A stretch of 23,344 nt of DNA from a virus. The stretch is taken from the IMG/VR virus record IMGVR_UViG_3300010155_000099, positions 1-23,344 of that record, one strand, 5' to 3'. The notes beneath the pieces are model-generated. The model was given only the letters and a program-made list of their open reading frames with translations. It was not told where the DNA came from and searched no databases. Positions within the stretch are counted from its first letter, which is position 1. The number at the start of each line of letters is the position of its first letter. Both the position numbers and the translations under genes were made by a program. Positions 7,901 through 14,254 of the stretch are shown one piece after another.

Positions 7901-8309
7901 TAAGTTGCGTTAAAATAGAAGAATCCAAACTAAAAAACAGGTCGGCGCCATCCAAATTATTAAAAGTATTCACCACTGTTGAAGGAGTCTCTGAAATAAT
8001 AGAACTAATATGCTGGTGGGAGTACACTGCTTCACATGTGGAGATCTTCCCGTCCGGGCACGTAGTCACCATTACCTCTGGATAGTCCCTATAAAATTCA
8101 TTGTCTTTATTGTCGGGCGAAGTTCTTCCAACATGCAAGCTTAAAGGGTAGCGCTTCAAACTTACCCATTCTGCAAAAATGTTCGCTTTCCAAAAATGTA
8201 AAAAACATTGCTCTTGAAAACGATATCTTTCTCCTCTGCTGAGAGCGGCAGATTCTTCAAGGCGTATATCAGTTACGTCTCCGGTGTTAAAACTATTGCC
8301 GTTACCCAT
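4902..8309 (-). CDS. Very large baseplate hub-like virion protein
   Basis: A 1135-aa protein, probably a baseplate hub component. The clearest clue is the C-terminal part from about 943: LREARAMGQITRTGGVALRD, SMYGNNIFKPGMLFFVDP (1023-1039) and LGIGGFYRVVEVDH (1053-1066). These resemble tail hub domains (gp27/gpD-like) that describe a placement on the tube followed by a value strand. A helical segment rich in Arg and Glu lies at 438-465, and a Lys/Arg/Ser-rich, probably flexible linker at about 618-700 separates the N- and C-terminal halves. The size exceeds T4 gp27 and gp5 together. I found no lysozyme motif. It starts 11 nt after the LysM wedge gene, whose final codons overlap its ribosome site AAAAGGAG. 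Structural role is well supported by context; hub identity is moderate, and a wedge protein is an alternative. Confidence 0.6.
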   Translation of the reverse strand: MGNGNSFNTGDVTDIRLEESAALSRGERYRFQEQCFLHFWKANIFAEWVSLKRYPLSLHVGRTSPDNKDNEFYRDYPEVMVTTCPDGKISTCEAVYSHQHISSIISETPSTVVNTFNNLDGADLFFSLDSSILTQLKPEIRLYKIYPSVGETSNKTSHEKRIRHKILMPLGENIRAAEEGMPSSKTGMSSIENLFYDHGVLGNVMLTDLSFKFAGKNVALLNTVENVRFTLSFSSFNLFNHLFKQTVYPDDEKTTVDESEVVEWSYKDLISYSNRFLRKNNSTNTPIDSPSLATDISCYTSGDKFIENNASFDLGGTPNSEFFEIQMAIRYNPDDIDWDMFGTAAYGTGDQFITKKTYNKKKKKWIAEYNESQERLKSFLRNSTIMLRLQFAAHTIKYNAKSSGADPELLIDFEYKAYIEGVLNDPELDIFNLGGEEGVLVDAENNLARARRTLEAVKREQLTLGAIFGQDGKNKSAAAASYNKLRGFLEDNAGVLSYLIWNPNKMGKMKNIIPTDKHLDKAESESKAKSKRMTEQFVQVRRGLKFDPKNLETALNDTGNAVAVFQEMVDKLREYLRSWRRFNVGQKYKNIFSHLWHLERVYSVGVNQAEAQLGYSSKSGKMASEQKTAKTRSTERTRKQDETAAIAFQPDSVKVVRPVDRGSKGNKSAKEIAGAWEAISQTSDPTQSIQKTKKRHEVKSLSQKQQDILGGKVLSKPSDLSSNSAKIYFTTLGDILDVAITIASSGHGTFDRGMGYLLGPLLENHYGTSAISDRYLFNLAWVPISLKALMGFFAKKVIASSRERYLLGDFIKDLIQDLILPSLGSRCVEGALGGNQEIGTVTFTTKMKKYDPNDVRLPFDGRGALSEKWQNKYVPPFLPDWRQPTGTDTASSIYPPGGTSLYTLDETGVAWDSTTTDDDHLRRLIHLTDITSISPDTPVSQQYNYMLIYVNNFSPIHLDPANEENNIYNGIHYLHLGKIPSIVRGATFNKENIAYLREARAMGQITRTGGVALRDVYRFSCSMYGNNIFKPGMLFFVDPTKDGSADYEQWKDLGIGGFYRVVEVDHAINAGGDPSHITSISAVWETFGSCDGGKNKGLVDTSYVNILLAGEAELALRASISGRDTLPVMSTMPDF

Positions 8310-8320
8310 TGTGACTCCTT

Positions 8321-8659
8321 TTAGTAATATAATCCATATATTTTAAGTATTTCGTTCAAAGGCATTGGAATATAAATTACATCACCAAGCTTTATATGAG
8401 ATTCTGTTGGCAATTTGTTGAACCATGCAATAACCCACCACATTTTTGAATCATTATAATATTCATATGCTAATTTATAATATTTATCGCCATGAGACCA
8501 ATTGTGATATACAAGATTTAAATTTTTGATTTGTTTAGTTGACGGGTGCTTTAATGTTGGTGTTGAATAATGTTCAATAAAATTAACTCCCCTTTTTTCA
8601 AAATGCTCAGAATATAATTCTTTACCATTGAAAGCAAGTGGTCTTCTTGTATTTCTCAT
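8321..8659 (-). CDS. 53: LysM-domain baseplate wedge protein (gp53-like)
   Basis: A 112-aa protein. Residues 50-100 form a LysM-like domain: YHNWSHGDKYYKLAYEYYND, then MWWVIAWFNKLP, ending in LGDVIYIPMP. This is the typical order of the LysM module in contractile-tail baseplate proteins such as T4 gp53, where it helps clamp wedges around the hub rather than binding peptidoglycan. The N-terminal 50 residues are not recognisable. T4 gp53 is longer (about 196 aa), so this is a minimal version. Start: ATG overlaps the upstream stop as ATGA, with GGAGG seven bases before it inside the preceding gene, so the two are translationally coupled. The family call is good; the wedge role follows from context. 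Confidence 0.78.
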   Translation of the reverse strand: MRNTRRPLAFNGKELYSEHFEKRGVNFIEHYSTPTLKHPSTKQIKNLNLVYHNWSHGDKYYKLAYEYYNDSKMWWVIAWFNKLPTESHIKLGDVIYIPMPLNEILKIYGLYY

Positions 8660-9477
8660 CCTGTGACCTCCGATTTTTGCGAATTAATTATTTTTGTTGC
8701 CCTAGGGTCCGCTAGCTGAGTAGTTGATTTAGTGCTCGGTTTGGAGCTAGGTGTTAATCTTGGGTCTATTTTAATTCCATACGGCCATGAAGAATTATTC
8801 CAGCCGGTTTCATCCTCGCCAATACTTAATCCAAATGAATCTCTCGTTTGAATTGGCTTAAATTCTAAAGAAATATCAACAACGTTCGGGAAAAGATTTT
8901 GTTGCTTTCTTTGTGCGTAGCCATTTGCCCATGCAGCCTCGCTTTCTTGTAATATATGAACACCTTCTACAAAGTTAGGAGTGTAATTAAAGTTGCTAAT
9001 ATAGCCAGGTAGGGCGCCGCCAGTATTTGCTTGAATAAGGTTCGCGAATTTAATTGCCATAAACGATGACTTTGGCTCATACCCTGCGTAACCAGACCAT
9101 TTTAATGTTGGATACATACTTTGCGCCAACCAAGAGCATTTTGCTAAGTTTTTTACAGCCTCTTCTTTGCTTGCTGATGGTACTGTCCACTCAATTTGTA
9201 TGACTCTTCTTGGAGTTGATTGGTGTGCGATTGGAACAGATTGATTAGGGTATTGAGTCTCTTGCCATCCGGCGTTAAAAGAATCTTTAAATGTTCTAAT
9301 AAACGCTTTAAAAGCTACGCTTGTTGACTGTACCTTGTTTTTCTTTGAAGCAGTTTTGTTTGCTCTTACAGCATTCAAATTTTCTATTAGCAAAACAGCC
9401 CATCCAGTCTGATAAGCATAATCAGTTGCAGGATCGTCTCCTAGTCTTTTCTCTCCAAATATATCAAATATTCCCAT
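8656..9477 (-). CDS. Baseplate tube-initiator-like protein (gp48/gp54 type)
   Basis: A 273-aa protein. The conserved-looking parts are RRVIQIEWTVPSASKEEAVKN at about 88-108, the segment YPTLKWSGYAGY near 122-135, and FPNVVDISLEFKPIQ at about 200-214. This beta-rich pattern of a tube-like fold ending in a VxLxFxPI strand is what I recognise in the gp48/gp54 proteins, which cap the hub and nucleate tail tube polymerisation. Its place immediately after the tape measure and before the LysM wedge gene fits. The tape measure stop and this ATG overlap by one base (TAATG), and GAGG upstream serves as ribosome site. The C-terminal 40 residues are Ser/Thr-rich and probably flexible. T4 has two such genes; I see only one here. 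Confidence 0.65.
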   Translation of the reverse strand: MGIFDIFGEKRLGDDPATDYAYQTGWAVLLIENLNAVRANKTASKKNKVQSTSVAFKAFIRTFKDSFNAGWQETQYPNQSVPIAHQSTPRRVIQIEWTVPSASKEEAVKNLAKCSWLAQSMYPTLKWSGYAGYEPKSSFMAIKFANLIQANTGGALPGYISNFNYTPNFVEGVHILQESEAAWANGYAQRKQQNLFPNVVDISLEFKPIQTRDSFGLSIGEDETGWNNSSWPYGIKIDPRLTPSSKPSTKSTTQLADPRATKIINSQKSEVTG

Positions 9478-12008
9478 TATGCGTTCCTCATCATTCGGCT
9501 ATATACCCCTCTTGAAACGTCTTCAATTTTTCTTTCAAGAATGGTCCCACCTACATTTACAGAAATACTATCTGTTACTAATACACCGGATTGACCCCTT
9601 TGTTGACCACCTTGTCGAGGAGCCTCAGACGCACGTGCAACAGCTACAGCATTACCTTGGGCAGAAACTTGGGCTCCAGTCCGCGCTGCGACTGTGGCAG
9701 GCATTGCTGATGCTGCTCTTGACTCTCTTGTTAGTTGTGTCACCGCAACAACAGTTTCTTTTGGTATCGAACGCATAACTGCGCCGAGTGTACCAATCGC
9801 TCTAGAAAATGAATTAATTTTATCTTCATCTAACATATTAATCGCTCTACTCAACTCAGATACACCACTAGCAACTGAATTAAAATCCATATTAGGCGCC
9901 GAAAGCTGGCTAGCGACAGATAAAGCTCTTGTTAAATCAACAACACGTTTATCATTTATTGCGTTAACACTGTTCGCTAAAGTGGAAATCTCAGGAGTTG
10001 CTTTTCGGGCACTTTGAGCCATTGAAGAAAAGCCTTGTGCGATGATACCTGGTAGTGCATATGCGGGAGGAGATTTTTCTTCAGTCATTTTGCTAGAAAA
10101 GAAAAGATAGGCTGCGCCGGCAGCAAGTAAAAGTGGCGCGATTCCTCTTAGTGCAATTGACATAGCAGATACATTTGCTGTTGCGCCAGGAAGCACTGAA
10201 GATAGAGCGGCAGCTTGTAACTTCGCTGCTGCAAAAGAATTTGCTAAGCCCCATACTAATTTTACGGCGACTATGCCTTCAAATCCCAGAGTCTTTAGCA
10301 CACCGACAATTCCTCTAACATAGTCAATAATATGCTTTGCTGCAAAACCTGCATCTTCCATGACACGTCTTATTTGATCCATAATACTGACAACGCCTTG
10401 GCCCATTTGAATTAATTTGCGCTGTGATTCAGCCTGCTCTTCTTGTTTTCTTGTTAGGTCTGCAACTTTTTCCATGTTTCCTTGGAAAAATGCGGAGGCA
10501 GTAGACATACTTTGGAACCCGGCGGCTGCTGCTAAAGCTTTCTTTTCCCACCTATCTAATGATTGCCAACTTCGATTTGTTGCATCTAGGCCGGCCCTTA
10601 ACAAATATAACCTTTCTTGCTCAGAAGCATTTAACATTTGAATAGAGTTGAAATAAGCACCACCTAGTATTGCATTTAATTTTGAAACAGAGGTTGCGGC
10701 ATCTTCGAATGTATCAAATCGCATGGCAACACTAATTAATTGGTTTATCTCAATGCCCGTTGTTTTAGCCATTGAGGATAATCCTTGCAAAACTTGTATC
10801 GCGCGCGGCCCAGAATATTGAGCCATGACATCTATAGCTTGATTGAAATTGCTTACCATGCGAACCGGAGTTTCGCCTATCGCAACCGCTGAATTGTAAA
10901 GCCTATTCATCATATCTGGACCAGTTATTCCAAATATTCGCAGCGAACGGTCCATAACAAGAGCGGTATCATTAATAGAAATTCCAAAACGTTTTGCGGC
11001 CAATGCTGTTCGGTCCATTTCTAATCTTTGGGATGGTAAAAATCCTGAGTATGCACGTGAAATTGAAAATAATTGGCTTTGTATTTGTGATAGTTCACTA
11101 AACGATCCTGCCATTGCTCTTATATCTTTATCTTCGAATGCGCCAATCAAAGTAGTTGTAAAATCTTTGCCTGCTCCTGTGGCGCTTCTTAATCCAACAT
11201 CAGCACGATCAATTGAATGTACCATTGTAACAGTCATTTCTTGTACTTTCATCATAGAAGAGCCAATTACATTGCCCATGGATCCTACATTTGATAATGT
11301 ATTTGACAAATGGGCTGCTGCGCTTGTTAATCCACCTACAATCCCCTGAGCTTTTGTTGCGGCAGCTGTCATTTCTATCAAAGAGCCTGCTAAAGTTTGG
11401 CGCCATTTATTGTCTAACCCAAAGAGGAGAGTCATGGAGCTTTGGACTGCTTGAGAGGATTTTAATTTTGCATCTGTGTACTGCATTTCTGCAGTAATTT
11501 TTTGTATTATTGATTGCCTTTCGGCTTCATTATAATCTACTTGTTGGCCTTGAAGTTTTAAAACTTCCTGGTGGGCACTAACTTGTTTTCGCGTGAGCAC
11601 ATCAAATTGGGTTGCGTTTGCACTAGTTCTGGTGCCGAGTGTAGTTAACTGGTCATTAATTCTTTTTAATTCTGCTTCTGTATCTCTTAGTGCACGGCGA
11701 TTTTGGTGATGGCTGGTTGTGATCTTAGCTAATTGATCTTGAAGGCCTTGTCTATATTGTTGTAAAAGTAGGTTTCTTTTTTCTTCGTTGCCGAGGGCTT
11801 GACCAGAAGCTTGAGCTTCTTTAAATTTTAAATCTACGAGCTGCTGGAAAGTCGATACTTCTTCGGCGACTTTTTTAGTTTTCTGATCTGCCGTTAAGGC
11901 AAGATTTTGATCTTTCCTTGTAATGTCCTCTAGAATAACTTGAATATTCTGCAGTATCGATTGATATTCTGCTAATCGTTTAGGATCAAAACTGTCGCCA
12001 TTCGCCAT
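9477..12008 (-). CDS. Tail tape measure protein
   Basis: An 843-aa protein with the build of a tape measure. Residues 1-190 are strongly helical and charged, rich in Gln, Lys and Glu, with long heptad-like stretches. The middle contains LNAILGGAYFNSIQMLNASE (444-463) and ERLYLLRAG, a segment I associate with tape measures of marine T4-like viruses. Around 565-640 are hydrophobic helices, the clearest GIAPLLLAAGAAYLFFSS at 622-639, the kind of segment thought to enter the host membrane during ejection. By the usual figure of roughly 0.15 nm per residue, 843 aa would suggest a tail near 125 nm; this is a rule-of-thumb inference. It starts 19 nt after the 152-aa gene, with GAGG as ribosome site, and follows the candidate chaperone genes as expected. 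Confidence 0.85.
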   Translation of the reverse strand: MANGDSFDPKRLAEYQSILQNIQVILEDITRKDQNLALTADQKTKKVAEEVSTFQQLVDLKFKEAQASGQALGNEEKRNLLLQQYRQGLQDQLAKITTSHHQNRRALRDTEAELKRINDQLTTLGTRTSANATQFDVLTRKQVSAHQEVLKLQGQQVDYNEAERQSIIQKITAEMQYTDAKLKSSQAVQSSMTLLFGLDNKWRQTLAGSLIEMTAAATKAQGIVGGLTSAAAHLSNTLSNVGSMGNVIGSSMMKVQEMTVTMVHSIDRADVGLRSATGAGKDFTTTLIGAFEDKDIRAMAGSFSELSQIQSQLFSISRAYSGFLPSQRLEMDRTALAAKRFGISINDTALVMDRSLRIFGITGPDMMNRLYNSAVAIGETPVRMVSNFNQAIDVMAQYSGPRAIQVLQGLSSMAKTTGIEINQLISVAMRFDTFEDAATSVSKLNAILGGAYFNSIQMLNASEQERLYLLRAGLDATNRSWQSLDRWEKKALAAAAGFQSMSTASAFFQGNMEKVADLTRKQEEQAESQRKLIQMGQGVVSIMDQIRRVMEDAGFAAKHIIDYVRGIVGVLKTLGFEGIVAVKLVWGLANSFAAAKLQAAALSSVLPGATANVSAMSIALRGIAPLLLAAGAAYLFFSSKMTEEKSPPAYALPGIIAQGFSSMAQSARKATPEISTLANSVNAINDKRVVDLTRALSVASQLSAPNMDFNSVASGVSELSRAINMLDEDKINSFSRAIGTLGAVMRSIPKETVVAVTQLTRESRAASAMPATVAARTGAQVSAQGNAVAVARASEAPRQGGQQRGQSGVLVTDSISVNVGGTILERKIEDVSRGVYSRMMRNA

Positions 12009-12027
12009 TTATTTCATTTTCCTCAAA

Positions 12028-12486
12028 TTATACAAAAGGCCATAAAAGACCAGTAGTTCTTTCAAAATTTTCAACAGCATCATTAAGGAGGTATTTTGTT
12101 TCTCTTGTGCTTTCATCATCCATACCAAGTTGTAAATATTTGTCCATGTATTGATGTTCTGCTTTGAGTGCGTTAACAAAAGAAAGAATTTCTTCGTCCG
12201 TGCCAGCAACAACTAATTCAAATTTTTCAGTTGGTTCTTTTTGTAACATATCTTTATGTACACCAGGCTGTTGTTTATCCTCTGGTGTTAGATCATTTTC
12301 TTCAGCTTCTGCAACCATCGTTTTGTATTCATCTGGTGATGGAATTTTGCCGAACATTCTTTTTAAAACTACTTTAATTGTTTCTCCGAACATCGCCAAA
12401 AAACTTTCTTGTAACCGATTGCTTTTTAATTTATGAAAATTGATCTCCAAAGGTCTCAATTTATCTTCTAAAAGAATTTGCTTCAT
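12028..12486 (-). CDS. Unknown 152-aa protein between chaperone candidates and tape measure
   Basis: I do not recognise this 152-aa protein. It is predicted mainly helical, with a basic N-terminal third (LEDKLRPLEINFHKLKSN, LKRMFGKIPSP) and an acidic middle and C-terminal part (AEAEENDLTPEDK, GTDEEILSFVNALKAEHQYM). It ends in WPFV. No membrane segment or cysteine is visible. The ATG is preceded by AAGGAG at nine bases. It has a promoter-like ACTATTTA element about 26 nt upstream and could be transcribed with the tape measure gene 19 nt after it. The location suggests a tape measure partner, tail chaperone or minor baseplate protein, but nothing in the sequence decides this. Confidence 0.75.
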   Translation of the reverse strand: MKQILLEDKLRPLEINFHKLKSNRLQESFLAMFGETIKVVLKRMFGKIPSPDEYKTMVAEAEENDLTPEDKQQPGVHKDMLQKEPTEKFELVVAGTDEEILSFVNALKAEHQYMDKYLQLGMDDESTRETKYLLNDAVENFERTTGLLWPFV

Positions 12487-12511
12487 TGTGCACTTCTCCT
12501 TATGCTAATAG

Positions 12512-12519
12512 TAAATAGT
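12512..12519 (-). promoter_or_regulatory. ACTATTTA element before the 152-aa gene
   Basis: Reads CAACTATTTACTATTAG on the minus strand in the 65-nt gap between the 59-codon gene and the 152-aa gene, about 26 nt before the ATG. It is one of four identical ACTATTTA 8-mers, all intergenic. Candidate late-promoter element; function is inferred from recurrence. Confidence 0.4.
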
Positions 12520-12551
12520 TGTATTGTGTAAAATGATAAACAGATAATGTT

Positions 12552-12731
12552 TTAAGAGGGGGCTTTAGTATTTTTTTGAGCTTGTTCGTAATCTTCTTTT
12601 TCTTTTTCGAATTGTTCCACTAGCCTTGTTATGAACCAATTTCTTAATCCAACTGGTAGATTGTAGGCTTCCATGAAGCTCCACCCGCCATAATATTTTA
12701 ATAAAAAGAACTGCTCATACACAGATTCCAT
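12552..12731 (-). CDS. Small protein, probable downstream part of a tail assembly chaperone
   Basis: A 59-aa frame: it starts MESVYEQFFLLKYYGGWSFM, continues with EAYNLPVGLRNWFITRLVEQ, and ends in a charged tail. The hydrophobic/aromatic pattern followed by R-x-W-F and an E/K-rich helix is like the small protein found after gp26-type genes in T4-like viruses and like the T-part of tail assembly chaperones. ATG lies 4 nt after the stop of the gp26-like gene and has no Shine-Dalgarno sequence. The frame stays open upstream of the ATG into the T7 run at 12750-12756, so it may be made as a frameshift extension, by reinitiation, or both. I am confident that it is a real gene and moderate about its role. 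Confidence 0.75.
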   Translation of the reverse strand: MESVYEQFFLLKYYGGWSFMEAYNLPVGLRNWFITRLVEQFEKEKEDYEQAQKNTKAPS

Positions 12732-12735
12732 ATAT

Positions 12736-13581
12736 TTATCGCTTAGGCCAAAAAAAGTCCGTCGTAAACGGAACCTCCATTTCTGTTTCTGTGAAACAGT
12801 TTTTACATTTAACTTTTTGAGTTAAATCAATATTTGGTACCAAACTCATATATGTGGTCCGAAGATAATGAGAATCTTTTGCCGGCATATTATCTATAAA
12901 AGAAGAAGTTTCTCCAGGGTTGGAGGTACCATTAACAGAAACAACAAATGCCTTCATTTGATCAGTCACTGGGTTCTCTAGTAAATTATATTGTTTCTTT
13001 TTTTCGGCGCTAGCTAAAAGATTTGCTTCGTCCTTGCCATTTAAGAATCGTACTTCAGCTTTGGCTTTAGATGTGGGTAACTCGATGACAAAAGTTCCAT
13101 TTTTAGTTGAGGAGGCCGCGGCGACTTCAGCTGTTTTTGGTTTTGCTTCATTTAAATCAAATGCATGATCATTAACGCTGTTACAATAAAAACATTGAAC
13201 TTTGGTTTCATATGTATTCCCATAAGCAGAAACTCTTGCTGCTACCATTATTGCATTTTTATCTCCAACAAGAATTTCATTGACATCTATATTTTTATTA
13301 ATAATAAGATTTTGAAGCAGTCTTTCGATTGCAATCCCTTTTTGTAATAATGCTCTAGAAGTCAAAATATCTTCATCTTTTGCAGTCATTTGTCTTACTT
13401 CAATATGTTCTTGATTATGCAGAGGATGTTCCTCTGGATAAAATTTGCCCCCAGATGGAAGCTCAACAAAGTCTGTGGGTACGACAAAATTTAATGTGCT
13501 TGAATCACTCGTAGTTTCTGCGAGGGAGATTGGGGAATCTGCCACCTTGGGCGCCCCAAAGCGATCCTCATTATTTCTCAT
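12736..13581 (-). CDS. 26: gp26-like baseplate hub/tail chaperone protein with two CxxC knuckles
   Basis: A 281-aa protein of the T4 gp26-like type. The recognisable core is FVELPSGGKFYPEEHPL at 38-54, then IEVRQMTAKDEDILTSRALL at 60-79 and ILVGDKNAIMVAARVSAYG at 103-121. Two cysteine pairs, C130-FY-C133 and C259-KN-C262, probably form one zinc knuckle across the domain. In T4, gp26 is counted as a baseplate hub factor; its position here between tube and tape measure is that of a tail assembly chaperone. The ATG follows AGAGGTGATAA, one of the best ribosome sites in the window, complementary to the end of 16S rRNA. The last codons contain TTTTTTT (12756-12750), a possible slippery site leading into the 59-codon frame. 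Family call good; chaperone role inferred. Confidence 0.8.
   Translation of the reverse strand: MRNNEDRFGAPKVADSPISLAETTSDSSTLNFVVPTDFVELPSGGKFYPEEHPLHNQEHIEVRQMTAKDEDILTSRALLQKGIAIERLLQNLIINKNIDVNEILVGDKNAIMVAARVSAYGNTYETKVQCFYCNSVNDHAFDLNEAKPKTAEVAAASSTKNGTFVIELPTSKAKAEVRFLNGKDEANLLASAEKKKQYNLLENPVTDQMKAFVVSVNGTSNPGETSSFIDNMPAKDSHYLRTTYMSLVPNIDLTQKVKCKNCFTETEMEVPFTTDFFWPKR
12750..12756 (-). promoter_or_regulatory. Candidate slippery site (T7 run) for +1 or -2 frameshift
   Basis: On the minus strand the gp26-like gene reads GAC TTT TTT TGG CCT AAG CGA TAA. The following 59-codon frame is offset by +1 (equivalently -2). Read in that frame the run continues TTT GGC CTA AGC GAT AAA TAT ATG with no stop. 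Slippage on the seven Ts would append GLSDKY plus the 59-aa protein to residue 277, giving about 342-343 aa. Phage Mu uses a -2 shift at the equivalent chaperone gene; others use -1. Confidence 0.5.
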
Positions 13582-13605
13582 TTATCACCTCTTTAAAGTA
13601 TTTTT

Positions 13606-14187
13606 TTAGACACCGCCTACGTATGTGCTAGTTGATGGGAAGTTCAAAGGCGCCGATCCTGGGCTTTGCCACGTGCCATGGCTTGGCTGTGTCCAAAGTT
13701 CGGCCCAGTCATATCGAATGGTTAAAGTTATGTCTAAAAGCTCGTCGCGATCATATGACAAATCACCAAATTTTGCGTCTTTAATCCATGGATGTCGTAA
13801 CTTCCATGATTCTATTGTCTTTCCGCTGGCATCAAGTTGTTTGATTTCAAGTTTTTCCATGGCAGTAGATGCCTTAGTCTTTGAGATCGTTTCATATGGC
13901 CCAGTAGAAAGAATATCTGGATTATATCCTGATGCTTCAATAAGTTGCATTATACTTTTAACGCCATCAGGTTGCATTGGATCAACTAAAACAAGACTAA
14001 TTGTGTTCCATTCTACTCTCCCAGGATAATAATATGTATGATTAATAAACCTATGTGAAGTTTCCGAAACAGAAAGGCTTGGTTTCGATACGGATTTAAT
14101 GGCCCATTGTTCAACTTGATTAAAAATCGCCACCCACCTAAAAGCTCGTTTAGTGTCGAAATTTTGTCTGTCATTCCAAAAACCCAT
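13606..14187 (-). CDS. 19: Tail tube protein (gp19-like)
   Basis: A 193-aa protein matching the size (T4 gp19 is 163 aa) and pattern of contractile tail tube subunits. The N-terminal part FRWVAIFNQVEQWAIKSVSK is followed by the conserved VSETSHRFINHTYYYPGRVEW at about 39-60 and by ISLVLVDPM near 64-72. The strand YDRDELLDITLTIRYDWAEL at about 145-164 corresponds to the last tube strand. Hexamers would stack into the inner tube within the sheath. It follows the sheath gene, the standard order, after a 67-nt gap with an ACTATTTA element. A ribosome site AAGGGG lies upstream of the ATG. The Ser/Pro-rich C-terminus after 172 is probably disordered. Confidence 0.88.
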   Translation of the reverse strand: MGFWNDRQNFDTKRAFRWVAIFNQVEQWAIKSVSKPSLSVSETSHRFINHTYYYPGRVEWNTISLVLVDPMQPDGVKSIMQLIEASGYNPDILSTGPYETISKTKASTAMEKLEIKQLDASGKTIESWKLRHPWIKDAKFGDLSYDRDELLDITLTIRYDWAELWTQPSHGTWQSPGSAPLNFPSTSTYVGGV

Positions 14188-14224
14188 TACGTAGATCCCC
14201 TTGCGTCAATAGCAGTTCTATTAA

Positions 14225-14232
14225 TAAATAGT
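14225..14232 (-). promoter_or_regulatory. ACTATTTA element before the tail tube gene
   Basis: Reads GCACTATTTATTAATAG on the minus strand, 38 nt before the tube ATG and just after the sheath stop codon. The extension makes a small palindrome, CTATT-TATT-AATAG. Second of four copies of the 8-mer; a promoter here would boost the tube gene relative to the rest of the tail operon. Confidence 0.4.
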
Positions 14233-14254
14233 GCTAATATTTTTTTTTACCACT

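Noticed and set aside
4902-8309. Intein or lysozyme domain inside the large hub protein
   Set aside because: No intein splice-junction pattern (Cys/Ser start with HN-Cys/Ser end) and no lysozyme catalytic motif was visible; size is better explained by a linker and fused domains.
12009-12212. 67-codon minus-strand frame overlapping the end of the 152-aa gene
   Set aside because: It is in another frame of a better-supported gene, has no ribosome site and a composition typical of chance frames.
13625-14029. Plus-strand open frame of 134 codons and other plus-strand frames across the window
   Set aside because: They lie opposite strong minus-strand genes, lack convincing ribosome sites, and have no recognisable protein motifs; they are antisense shadows.
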